64,000 nucleotides of DNA, from positions 774,180-838,179 of the forward strand of contig LIHN01000001.1 in assembly GCA_001314545.1 (NCBI GenBank). Reading direction: 5' to 3'. This document shows positions 8,548-17,015 of this stretch, piece after piece. The position numbers were made by a program, and so were the translations under genes. Source of the DNA: Bacteroidetes bacterium HLUCCA01. GTDB lineage: Bacteria > Bacteroidota > Rhodothermia > Balneolales > HLUCCA01. Numbering within the stretch: the stretch's first letter is position 1; the number at the start of each line of letters is the position of its first letter. The notes under the pieces were generated by a model. It was not told where the DNA came from. It saw only the letters and a list, made by a program, of their open reading frames with translations, and did no database searches.

Positions 8548-8739
8548 TTACCCGCGGTTTCGCAATTTTTTCCAGGCGTAGGCACCACCGGCTGCGGCCA
8601 GGAGACCAAGTCCGCCAAGCGGAGCCTGGTCCGGGGCAACGGGAAGCGCCGGCGGTGGCGGTGTGGTCAGGGCCATGGCGTCAGCCGCGAACACCAGCAG
8701 CACAGCAAGTACAAGTACTGCAGTCAGAAATTTGTGCAT
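8548..8739 (-). CDS. micro-protein with signal peptide and glycine-rich sorting-type tail (copy 1)
   Basis: A 63-residue protein, starting at the Met that opens MHKFLTAVLVLAVLLVFA, a clear signal peptide. A short proline-rich linker (TTPPPPALPVAPDQ) follows, then a hydrophobic Gly/Ala segment PLGGLGLLAAAGGAYAW and a basic end KKLRNRG. This layout (signal peptide, Pro linker, P-x-G-G-L hydrophobic stretch, basic terminus) resembles the short Bacteroidota tails that I recall being named PID-CTERM; that link is from memory. The last 29 residues share a 26-residue identical block with the protein at 11994-12170. It lies 64 bp after the T9SS cargo gene on the same strand and is followed by a strong terminator. 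Function unknown; envelope sorting or a membrane-anchored peptide is inference. Confidence 0.75.
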   Translation of the reverse strand: MHKFLTAVLVLAVLLVFAADAMALTTPPPPALPVAPDQAPLGGLGLLAAAGGAYAWKKLRNRG

Positions 8740-8803
8740 AAAAATATTATTAAGCCGGCAGGATGTTGCTTTGCGCAAGCATCCCACCCGGGGGTTTAGT
8801 TTC

Positions 8804-11767
8804 TTACTTGATGAGGGTCATGCTGCGGGTGATCACCTGCGCGCCGGCCTGCAGGCGATACAGGTAGATTCCGCTGCTCAGCGCCGACCCGTCGAAGTTC
8901 ACAGAATGTGAACCCGCGCGCATCGCCCCGTCGACCAGTACCGCCACTTCCCGACCCAGCATATCTACCACGGTGAGACGCACCTGCATATCAGCCGGCA
9001 GCTGGTAATTAATGCGCGAGGTGGGATTGAACGGATTGGGGTAGTTTTGGTCGAGGGTGACCTCGGCAGGGAGCTGAGCGGCGATTTCCGAATCGGTAGT
9101 CGTGCCGCCTTTCAGTACCAGTTTATAGGGCGATGCCTGTACATCCGACATTACCTGCGGTCCGACCGGGCCCGGGGTTGACGCCGATTTCTGCATGCGA
9201 CTGGCTTCAAGCTCAAGATTGACGACCGTTGATGCAGTCAGTTCGGTCTGCACGCCGGAACGGGTGTCTTCCAGATAAGCGGTGTAGCCATCGGGAAGAT
9301 TCCATTTGCCGGCTGCCAGCTCATACGATCCGCTCGTAGTTACGTGCATGGCCAGGGGCAGCTCGAGTTCACCCTCAAAGAAGGGGATGTTGTTGATGTC
9401 GGCGAGGGAGCCTTCGGCGGTAAACGATCCGAGTACGGCATACTCGCTCGACAGCGGCACGAGCTGTGCAGCGTCGGCATCGTCATCGCCTGTTCGTGCC
9501 TGCTCGCTGAAGGTAACCCAGGTGCTGTTGGCCAACCCTTCACCGCGCAGCAGCAGCTCGGCCGAGAAGGACTCGGTTTGTTTGCCATAGAATTGTCCGC
9601 CGGTGGTAGTCGTGGTAATATTCAGGGCTGGATTACCGGTCGATCCGCTGCTATTCTGGATGAAAAAGCCCTGAAACGCTCCGATGATTCCATCGGTGAG
9701 ACTTCCGTCGCTGCCGTTGTAGCTGCGCCATGAGCCGCTTCCCACATTACTGCCACCGGAGGTGCCATCGTTATAGTTCGGGTCCCACACGTAGACTACC
9801 GAAGCCAGCTCAGTTGCACCCTGCTGGTCGAACCGGATTGATCGCGGTGTTGGGTTCCCGACCAGAGTGAAGTTATTCGCGCCATTTCGGGCCTGCTTCT
9901 GAAACGGAATGGTGTGAGCGGTACCGGACACATTGATGGTTTTCGGCCAGGGGTTGTCGCCTGCCGGGGTGGCCGGGTCGTCGTTGGTGTAGACGTAGAC
10001 CAGGATGGCTTCGCCGGCGTCCACCTCGTTAGTGATATTCGTTGCGGCCGCCCAGCTGCCGTTATTTTCGAAAGTAAACACATTCGGTCCTACATCGCCG
10101 GTACAGGCATCGCCGGTGTAGTCGGCCCCGGTAAAGCACTGGGTATAGATGTTGTTATCCTTGAGCAGTGCCTGCAGGGTGGTAGGCACAGGCGCCGAAA
10201 TAATGCGGTAACCCTCAGCGCCGGTGAGTTGGGTGGAGAAAGCTTTGGTAATATTAACGTTGGTAATACCGAATTCGTCCCTGGATCCACCTCCTGAAAC
10301 ATCATCACTATTCCATCGGAAGTACATGAAGTCGCCGTCAGCGATATTCAGTCCTTCAATAACGGCTGTTCGCTCAACCTTAACCCATGCCGGACTTCCA
10401 TCCGCGGCTTCGGGGGTGCTGTAGTTCAGAGCAGTTAAATCCGTGTAGGTATCATCATCCGTGGAATAGGCGAAGTTGAATGAATTGGATCTATCAGCAT
10501 TGTTGTAAACATAAATGTCGTAGGCAATCCGAACGTTTTCTACAGTTGCACCGGAACTGTTCTCTAGCCTGAGTGTGATGGTTCCGGGTTCAAAGTCAGA
10601 ACCGGTTGGTTGAAATCCGAGAATATTGGTGCTGTTACCCACATCGAAATGATAAACGCCTCCTGTACCTACTCCACCAGTAAAACTTCCTCTGGCAAAG
10701 TCGCCACTAGTATGCTCGCCCCCGAAAGTACCGGCTCCATCAGACATTCCGGTAACACGCCAGTTACCGGAGTGAAGTTGACCCGTTGCCGGAGCTGCGC
10801 TGAACCCACCTCCATCAAAATCGCTGAAATCCGCTGAAAAGCCGGAAGCTGTAAAAGTGGCGGCCGGGTCTGGTGCGGCGGTAACTTCTCCAAAAACCGT
10901 TACCGTTGCATCGCTGGCACCACCACCGGAAATCGTGATGGTTTCATCGGCATAGGTTGCCTCGCTAAGACCTGCCTTGAGTCGAACGTAAATCGTTTGG
11001 GAAGAACCATCGTACGCTGCGAGGGTGACACTGGCACCATACCCTGAACCTTCTGTAGTGGACACCTCAAAATTGGTGGGAGCCGTTACGGTTACATCAG
11101 AGTCATCGAGATTCATACCTGTTAACGTAAAATTCTGCGCAGTAGATGGGCCATCGCCTTCAGCGTAAGTAAAATCAGTTATTTCAGTGAGGCTAGGACT
11201 CAAATTTGCAACACCAGGAACATAGTCGGTAAGTGTAATATCGTCGATATTTAGGCGATTGTCAGATGTACCTGATTCGGTTGCTCGTTTAATTCGGATT
11301 CTCACATTGCCAGCAACATTAACAGTTTCAGAAAAAGATTGCACGTCATTTGATGCAGGAGCAGTGAAGTCTGATCCTATCTGGGTCCAATCAACGCCAT
11401 CGTTAGTACTATATTCGACGCGCCAATCAACTTGTGCGTCCGTCCCAAATCTTCTGTACTGGATAGAAATAGTGCCTAGTCCATTCGACTTGTTTCCAAG
11501 CATGCTCATACTTGAAGTACCATATCCTCTCATACGAGCAGATTTAGCACCATTTTTCCAATCATTAGGTAAGCTACCAATTAACGCTTCCGTCATATCC
11601 CAGTCAATCCCATTGAGGGTTACTGTACCCGAAGCATAACTACCCTTTGTTTCCGACTCAAAATCGACAACGTACTGCGCATCAGCAATTTCTAATCCAA
11701 CCCCCATAACCAAAAACATGGCAAATATTGCTGTTAGCAGGGGTTTTATTGTAGTTATTTGTTTCAT
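8804..11767 (-). CDS. large secreted protein with type A T9SS sorting domain
   Basis: A 987-residue exported protein. A signal peptide (about 1-30, ending ADAQ) is followed by a beta-rich region of about 150 residues (FESETKGSY...), a repeat-type domain near 190-295 (SPSLTEITDF, then YVRLKAGLSEATYADETITISG) common in Bacteroidota surface proteins, and another beta domain (about 300-505). A carrier region from LTGAEGYRIIS to about residue 880 is shared with the RCC1 protein of this window. The C-terminus is a type A T9SS sorting domain with LDQNYPNPFNPTS and the ending SMTLIK. T9SS exports it across the outer membrane and removes or anchors the tail. No catalytic site was recognised. DNA for the N-terminal part is AT-richer than for the carrier. 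Micro-protein genes flank it on both sides. Confidence 0.88.
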   Translation of the reverse strand: MKQITTIKPLLTAIFAMFLVMGVGLEIADAQYVVDFESETKGSYASGTVTLNGIDWDMTEALIGSLPNDWKNGAKSARMRGYGTSSMSMLGNKSNGLGTISIQYRRFGTDAQVDWRVEYSTNDGVDWTQIGSDFTAPASNDVQSFSETVNVAGNVRIRIKRATESGTSDNRLNIDDITLTDYVPGVANLSPSLTEITDFTYAEGDGPSTAQNFTLTGMNLDDSDVTVTAPTNFEVSTTEGSGYGASVTLAAYDGSSQTIYVRLKAGLSEATYADETITISGGGASDATVTVFGEVTAAPDPAATFTASGFSADFSDFDGGGFSAAPATGQLHSGNWRVTGMSDGAGTFGGEHTSGDFARGSFTGGVGTGGVYHFDVGNSTNILGFQPTGSDFEPGTITLRLENSSGATVENVRIAYDIYVYNNADRSNSFNFAYSTDDDTYTDLTALNYSTPEAADGSPAWVKVERTAVIEGLNIADGDFMYFRWNSDDVSGGGSRDEFGITNVNITKAFSTQLTGAEGYRIISAPVPTTLQALLKDNNIYTQCFTGADYTGDACTGDVGPNVFTFENNGSWAAATNITNEVDAGEAILVYVYTNDDPATPAGDNPWPKTINVSGTAHTIPFQKQARNGANNFTLVGNPTPRSIRFDQQGATELASVVYVWDPNYNDGTSGGSNVGSGSWRSYNGSDGSLTDGIIGAFQGFFIQNSSGSTGNPALNITTTTTGGQFYGKQTESFSAELLLRGEGLANSTWVTFSEQARTGDDDADAAQLVPLSSEYAVLGSFTAEGSLADINNIPFFEGELELPLAMHVTTSGSYELAAGKWNLPDGYTAYLEDTRSGVQTELTASTVVNLELEASRMQKSASTPGPVGPQVMSDVQASPYKLVLKGGTTTDSEIAAQLPAEVTLDQNYPNPFNPTSRINYQLPADMQVRLTVVDMLGREVAVLVDGAMRAGSHSVNFDGSALSSGIYLYRLQAGAQVITRSMTLIK

Positions 11768-11821
11768 AATCTCTATAGTTATTTGCAGTCTTTAAATATT
11801 CTTGTGTGTTTTCATGATTCT

Positions 11822-11840
11822 ATCCATTCAAGCAATGGAT
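11822..11840. promoter_or_regulatory. palindrome upstream of the T9SS cargo gene
   Basis: ATCCATT-5-AATGGAT is a perfect dyad 55 bp before the start codon at 11767, in AT-rich DNA. It is a candidate operator or leader hairpin. Confidence 0.4.
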
Positions 11841-11993
11841 TTGTATACACGCTTATGTTGATAGTGCTATATTAAGCGAGTACGGTTTTTGTGAGTGAGC
11901 ACTCCATCGGTTGGTATATCGTTTCATGGTGAGCCAACGCACTTACTGAAATTCACCACTTATCCGGGGAGCACAAAAAATCGACCTATCAAC

Positions 11994-12170
11994 TCACTTC
12001 TTCCGAAGCTTTTTCCAGGCATACGCACCGCCGGCGGCGGCGAGGAGTCCGAGGCCGCCGAGGGGCGCCTGATCAGGGGCGGAGGGCAGTCCGGGCGGCT
12101 GGGCCCAGAGTTCAGGTACAATAGCCAGCAAGGCCAGCGTGAACACACTTGCAGTCAGTATTTTTTTCAT
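11994..12170 (-). CDS. micro-protein with signal peptide and glycine-rich sorting-type tail (copy 2)
   Basis: A 58-residue protein. It opens MKKILTASVFTLALLAIV, a signal peptide ending near LWAQ, then a short linker PPGLPSAPDQ, the segment PLGGLGLLAAAGGAYAW and the basic end KKLRKK. The block from APDQ to KKLR is identical in protein to that of copy 1 (8548-8739), yet 16 of its 26 codons differ synonymously, which is strong evidence that both are translated and held by protein-level selection. It is upstream of the T9SS cargo gene on the same strand, separated by 226 bp. Function unknown. Confidence 0.78.
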   Translation of the reverse strand: MKKILTASVFTLALLAIVPELWAQPPGLPSAPDQAPLGGLGLLAAAGGAYAWKKLRKK

Positions 12171-12828
12171 AACAAAGACGATTTAAACCAGTAGGCGCTT
12201 ACCAGCAGCAGGCATGGTTACTGTACAAAACACCTCCCTGCACATTGTGCGAAAGGTAAGTCGGTTCATTACACAGTAGAAAATGCCGGAATCGCTGAAA
12301 TAACACCTGTTTTTATTTGATGACAACAGAACTGAGATGACACGAAAAGAGCCGATGAACACGCCCTGTAATGACACAATTCAGATTGCTATGTTTGTCG
12401 TAGCTAAATTAGAGCCGTAGTATCAGTGCGACGGTAAGACATTAAAAAATATTAACATCACGGGTGACCCCACGCCCGCCGGGACAGCGTACTTCTTGCC
12501 GGGCTTTATTTATGCCTTAACAAACATCCCTAAAATACAAAACTCAATCCTGCAGGCATATTAACTCTGTGTAACCATTGTCCAGGTAAAACGGCCGGGG
12601 GCCACACCGCTGCAACTCCGGCACACGCCGCGATTGATACCATATCCGTACCCTGCCGCCAGGCTTCAGGCTGCCGGACCGGCACCGGTTCCAGCCTGAA
12701 GCTGCTGCGTTCGCCACCACATCGAATTCTGCCTGCAACGTAGCAGATTCGGGCCAAAATGGGTATCATTAGCGGGCAATAATACCAACAAAGAAACGAA
12801 TCTACGTGCCAATCCGGTTCTGATTACC
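12171..12828. other. 658-bp gap without a supported gene
   Basis: Divergent region between copy 2 of the micro-protein and the hydrolase. It contains an inverted repeat at 12664-12701 (cttcaggctg/cagcctgaag) and a GCCCG...CGGGC stem around 12475-12507 followed by tttattta, which could terminate a short plus-strand RNA. ORFs here are short and without coding character. Confidence 0.5.
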
Positions 12829-13641
12829 ATGCTCTACCACCGCACTATAGAACTGTCGAAGGAGGCCGACTGGGTTGTGTTTATCCACGGCGCCGGCGGG
12901 AGTTCCGCGGTATGGTTCAAACAGATCAAAGACTACCGACAGCATTTCAACCTGCTGCTCATCGACCTGCGCGGGCACGGTCGCTCCGCCGACGGACCGG
13001 CCTTCGGCAAACATGATTACTCATTCGAGTCCATCGCCGCCGATGTGACCGATGTCCTGAACCATCTCGGCATCAAACAGGCCCATTTCGTGGGGGTATC
13101 GCTGGGCACCATCATCATCCGCCAGCTGGTCGACATCGCCCCGCAATATGTCAAATCCATCGTGTTTGTGGGCGCCATCACCCGACTCTCCCTGAAAAGC
13201 CGCTTCCTGGTGCGCATGGGTCGCATGTTTAAGTCGTTCATCCCCTATATGTGGCTCTACCGGCTGTTCGCCTTCATCATTATGCCGCTGGACGGCCACG
13301 AGGAATCGCGCAGTGTGTTTGTGCGGGAGGCCCGGAAACTGGCCCAGAAAGAGTTTATCCGCTGGTTCAACCTGACCCGGCATGTGGGTGGAAAACTCCG
13401 ACTGTTCGAGGAGGTGGACCCCGGCATCCCCACCCTCTATGTTATGGGCGAGCAGGACCACATGTTCCTGCAGCCCATTCTGAACATGATCAAGCGGTTT
13501 AAAAACCAGCAGCTGCACATCGTGCCGGACTGCGGCCATGTGGTGAACATCGAAAAACCCGAGGAGTTCAACCAGCACTCCATCGCCTTCCTTAAATCAC
13601 AGGCTGTACCGTTGCAGGCCGCAGCGGATACCGGAACGTAG
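12829..13641 (+). CDS. alpha/beta-fold hydrolase
   Basis: A 270-residue single-domain alpha/beta hydrolase without signal peptide. It has the oxyanion segment FIHGAGGSS (18-26), the nucleophile elbow GVSLG (Ser91), an acid in GEQDHMF (Asp210) and the catalytic histidine in DCGHVVN (His237), so the triad is complete. A helical cap lies at about 125-185. Closest in style to bacterial esterases and C-C hydrolases of the YcdJ/MhpC type; the substrate cannot be told. It stands alone on the plus strand. Confidence 0.88.
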   Translation: MLYHRTIELSKEADWVVFIHGAGGSSAVWFKQIKDYRQHFNLLLIDLRGHGRSADGPAFGKHDYSFESIAADVTDVLNHLGIKQAHFVGVSLGTIIIRQLVDIAPQYVKSIVFVGAITRLSLKSRFLVRMGRMFKSFIPYMWLYRLFAFIIMPLDGHEESRSVFVREARKLAQKEFIRWFNLTRHVGGKLRLFEEVDPGIPTLYVMGEQDHMFLQPILNMIKRFKNQQLHIVPDCGHVVNIEKPEEFNQHSIAFLKSQAVPLQAAADTGT

Positions 13642-13813
13642 CGGTAATACGTTACCGCCGAAGGCCGGGCACCCCCACAAGAGCGCGGAGGCCGGAGCTC
13701 GGTAATGTGTTCCTGCCGGACGCGGCTGCCGGCGCCAGAGCACGGCGCGGCGTTGCTTTACCGCCGGGTGAGGTTGCCGGCGAGCCGGCGCACGCTACGA
13801 TGTTACCGGTTTG

Positions 13814-16504
13814 TCAGCCTACGTAACGTTTCAGTATAGCCTGCAAGGCCGCACGCTCCAGAGGCTTGGGCAAAAAGTCGTCCATGCCGGCATGGATACA
13901 ACGGTCTCTTTCGTCGGCCATGGCGCCGGCCGATAAGGCCACAATGGGGGTGCGCCTGCCCGTACCCTGCTCCATTTCACGTATACCACGGGTGGCCAGT
14001 AAACCATCCAGTTGCGGCATCTGTACGTCCATTAGCACCAGATCTGGCCGGTGCCGACGCAGCAACTCCAGTACCTGCATGCCGTTTTCAGCCTGCAGAA
14101 TTTCAACGCCCTCAACCGACTGTTCCACCAGCGTTCGGACCAGCACCATGTTCACGGCCATATCCTCAGCAATCAGAATCACCGGATTATCGGAGGGACT
14201 ACGATGCGGGGGGAGTACCTCATCAGCATTGGATTCACTTTCCGTATCCGATTCAGACCAGGGAGGCAGCTGCAGGTCAAAACGAAACGTTGTTCCCTGC
14301 CCGGGTACGCTCTCCAGCGCTATGTTACCTCCCATCGCCGTGACAATGGAAGATGAAATCAGCAGTCCCAGTCCCGTTCCGCCGTATTTGCGCGAAATAG
14401 AGGTATCGGCCTGAGAAAACGCCCGGAAGAGTCGCTCACGCTGATCGGCGAAGATCCCGATTCCGGTGTCGCGTACCGAGAAATGGTAGGTACCCATCGG
14501 CCGATGGTCCCCTGAAACTGCATCAGTATCTTTTTCGGTGACCGCGGCAAGATCACCGGCTGCGCCCGACCGGGTGCCACTGGCCGGCGGCGGGGTGTAT
14601 CCTGCGGCAAGATCACCGGCTGCGCCTGAACTGGTGCCACTGGCCGGCGTCGGAGTGTATCCTGCGCCAAGCTCACCGGCTGCGACCGACCGGGTGCCGC
14701 TAGCCTGCGGCGGAGTGTACCCTGCGGCAAGCTCACCGGCTGCGACCGACCGGGTACCGCTGGCCGGCGGCGGGGTGTATCCTACGGCAAGCTCAACCTC
14801 GCCGCAATCGGTGAATTTTACGGCGTTGCCTGCCAGGTTCAGCAGGACCTGCCGGAGGCGGGTTTCATCCACCATCACCCGTACCGGCACCTCATCCGGC
14901 AGGTGTAATTTGAGCGTAATGCCTTTATGATCGGCCTCATGCTGCACTATACGCAACACCTGCCCGGCCACGGCCGCAAGGTCGGTACGAACCGGTTCCA
15001 ATTCCAGTCGCCCGGCCTCAATCTTGGAAACATCCAGCACATTGCTGATCAGTTCGAGCAGCGCTTTGCCGGCGGTGTTGGCATACTCCACATACTGCTG
15101 CTGCTCCGCATTCAGCCGGGTGCGCGACAACAGATCGGTGAAGCCAATCACACTGTTGAGCGGCGTGCGGATTTCATGACTCATATTGGCCAGAAAACGG
15201 GATTTGGCCACGTTCGCCTGTTCAGCCTCGGTACGCGCCTCCTCAAGCTGCTGCTCGGTTCGTTTCAGGGCCGTGATATCCCGTACAAAGTGAAGCACCT
15301 TATCCTGCCCGTACGGCGCTATACGGGTCTGAAAAAACCGGCGCTCTCCGTTGATCACCAGATCGTAAATAAGCTCGTGAACCTGGTTGCTTCGTCTGGC
15401 TGCAGCAATGCCGGACATAAATGCCTCCCCCACTTCACCGGGAATGACCTCAGGAATGGTTTTACCCAGAAACGCGTCAGCCTGGACATTCAGGTCGGTT
15501 ACATCGGCCTTAAAATCCAGATACGTGCCGTCTGAGTCGGTGACAAAAAACATATCGGGGATGCTGTTGATCAGGGTCCGGTGATAGACCTCGCTGTCTT
15601 CCAGCCGTCGCATCATCTCCTTTTCCCCGGTTACCTCGCGCTGCACCCCGAAATGACCGGTGATCCTGCCCGCATCGTCATATAGGCAGATGTAATCCCC
15701 CTCGATAATCATGGGAGTACCGTCCAGCTTCCGCTCATCAGTTTCGATATGGAGCTTGCCACGGTCGAACAGCTCGCGCCAGGCTTGTTTACCCTCGGCA
15801 ATATTGTGCCCGAAAAGATCCCGCACACTGGCCCCCAGCAACTGCTCTTCCCCGGCGGCGTACTGGTCGAGCATGGCCTGATTGATTTTGGTCATACGCT
15901 GATGGTCCAGCACGTAGTCGAGCAGGGCTTCTTTGTCGGCACCGGGAGCATTCCAGTCAATGGGCTGGTCAATCATCATGAAAAAGAAACCGGTCAGCGA
16001 CTGCGAGAAGAACATATCGAGCCGCTGCTGGCTTTCACGCAACTCTTTCTCGGCCCTGAGTCGTTCGGATTTAAGCTGTTTATCCAGCTTGACGATGTGG
16101 GTAATATCGTTGATGTAGCCATGCCACAGGATACTGCCGTCGGCACATTTTTCAGGCCGCGACTCCCCGCGAAGCCATCGCAGTCCCTTGGAAGGCAGCA
16201 CTACACGGTATTCGCACGACCAGATCGTGCCCTTTACGGCAGACTCCTTAATGCTGTAGATTACCCTGCGACGGTCATCCGGATGGAGGCGGTCTGTAAT
16301 CGGACTGGCATCGTGCACAACGGCCTCGGGATCAACCTCGTAGATATCACGGATTCCGGCCGAGGCATAGGGAAAGCACATCCGGCCGTCAGGAAACAGC
16401 TGAAACTGAAATATGAGCCCGGGAATACTCGCCGCGATTTTGTCAAGCTGGGCCGGGGGGTTCATTTTCCCGGACGGATTCTCCGTTTCCTGCATAATGT
16501 GCAC
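13814..16504 (-). CDS. hybrid sensor histidine kinase with three PAS domains
   Basis: An 896-residue cytoplasmic hybrid kinase. PAS-type domains cover about 20-140 (with a PAC end), 150-290 and 305-405. A short coiled coil leads into HisKA with MSHEIRTPLNSVIGF (phospho-His near residue 442). The ATPase has its N box in NLAGNAVKFTD, G1 DTGIGI and G2 GGTGLGLLI. A receiver domain ends the protein, with IAEDMAVNM and the phospho-Asp in LVLMDVQMPQLDG (near 826). There are no membrane segments. Odd: four 20-residue repeats (about 573-652) are inserted in frame between the N box strand and G1, in a surface loop of the ATPase. It is the third gene after gdhA and an RsbW-like ATPase, 89 bp after the latter. 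Confidence 0.93.
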   Translation of the reverse strand: MHIMQETENPSGKMNPPAQLDKIAASIPGLIFQFQLFPDGRMCFPYASAGIRDIYEVDPEAVVHDASPITDRLHPDDRRRVIYSIKESAVKGTIWSCEYRVVLPSKGLRWLRGESRPEKCADGSILWHGYINDITHIVKLDKQLKSERLRAEKELRESQQRLDMFFSQSLTGFFFMMIDQPIDWNAPGADKEALLDYVLDHQRMTKINQAMLDQYAAGEEQLLGASVRDLFGHNIAEGKQAWRELFDRGKLHIETDERKLDGTPMIIEGDYICLYDDAGRITGHFGVQREVTGEKEMMRRLEDSEVYHRTLINSIPDMFFVTDSDGTYLDFKADVTDLNVQADAFLGKTIPEVIPGEVGEAFMSGIAAARRSNQVHELIYDLVINGERRFFQTRIAPYGQDKVLHFVRDITALKRTEQQLEEARTEAEQANVAKSRFLANMSHEIRTPLNSVIGFTDLLSRTRLNAEQQQYVEYANTAGKALLELISNVLDVSKIEAGRLELEPVRTDLAAVAGQVLRIVQHEADHKGITLKLHLPDEVPVRVMVDETRLRQVLLNLAGNAVKFTDCGEVELAVGYTPPPASGTRSVAAGELAAGYTPPQASGTRSVAAGELGAGYTPTPASGTSSGAAGDLAAGYTPPPASGTRSGAAGDLAAVTEKDTDAVSGDHRPMGTYHFSVRDTGIGIFADQRERLFRAFSQADTSISRKYGGTGLGLLISSSIVTAMGGNIALESVPGQGTTFRFDLQLPPWSESDTESESNADEVLPPHRSPSDNPVILIAEDMAVNMVLVRTLVEQSVEGVEILQAENGMQVLELLRRHRPDLVLMDVQMPQLDGLLATRGIREMEQGTGRRTPIVALSAGAMADERDRCIHAGMDDFLPKPLERAALQAILKRYVG
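14547..14786. repeat. four exact-length 60-bp repeats inside the kinase gene
   Basis: Units begin at 14547, 14607, 14667 and 14727, each opening with (g/c)caag(a/c)tcaccggctgcg. Each encodes 20 residues read on the minus strand as variants of AGYTPPPASGTRSVAAGELA. The period is a multiple of three, so the frame is kept. Copies differ by several substitutions, many changing the protein, so the array is not brand new. Confidence 0.95.
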
Positions 16505-16593
16505 ACCTGTTCCGATTCAATATCGATATCCTGCTTTCTAACTTACATTGCCGGTGAAAGTATACTTATTTATCGACAAACTAACCGGATTTA

Positions 16594-16998
16594 TTAAGCT
16601 AAGCTGAATGAAAGCACCACCTTGCGACCTCCGTTTTCGAAACGGACTGCATCACAGTAGGTTTTCATCAAAAAAACACCCCTTCCGCTGTCTTTGAGCA
16701 GATTTTCCGGGTTCAGCGGATCGGGCAGCGCCCCGGGATCAAATCCGCGGCCCTCATCCTCCACAAAGACGGTCAGGTCATCCCCGGATGTATTCCACCC
16801 CAGGGTGACCTTCCTGGTTTCATCCTGCCGGTTTCCATGCTTGATGGCGTTGGTTACCGCCTCAGACAGGGCCAGCATGAGCGCTTCACGGCGATCCACG
16901 TCGAGGCCGGCGCCGGCAGCTATTTCCTCAACAATCCCATCGAGCTTGTCCAGCTCACTGAAATCACTGCGAAGAACCCATGTTTTCTTTTCCGGCAT
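16594..16998 (-). CDS. RsbW/SpoIIAB-like anti-sigma-factor type ATPase
   Basis: A 134-residue single-domain HATPase_c protein of the RsbW class. N box SEAVTNAIKHGN (45-56), G1 VEDEGRGFDP (79-88) and G2 SGRGVFLMKTYCD (104-116) are all intact. Members bind a sigma factor or phosphorylate an STAS antagonist; others act as stand-alone regulatory kinases. No sigma factor, STAS protein or PP2C phosphatase gene is seen beside it. It sits 17 bp after glutamate dehydrogenase and before the hybrid kinase. The partner is therefore unknown. Confidence 0.9.
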   Translation of the reverse strand: MPEKKTWVLRSDFSELDKLDGIVEEIAAGAGLDVDRREALMLALSEAVTNAIKHGNRQDETRKVTLGWNTSGDDLTVFVEDEGRGFDPGALPDPLNPENLLKDSGRGVFLMKTYCDAVRFENGGRKVVLSFSLA

Positions 16999-17015
16999 GT
17001 ACTAATTTTTACACC

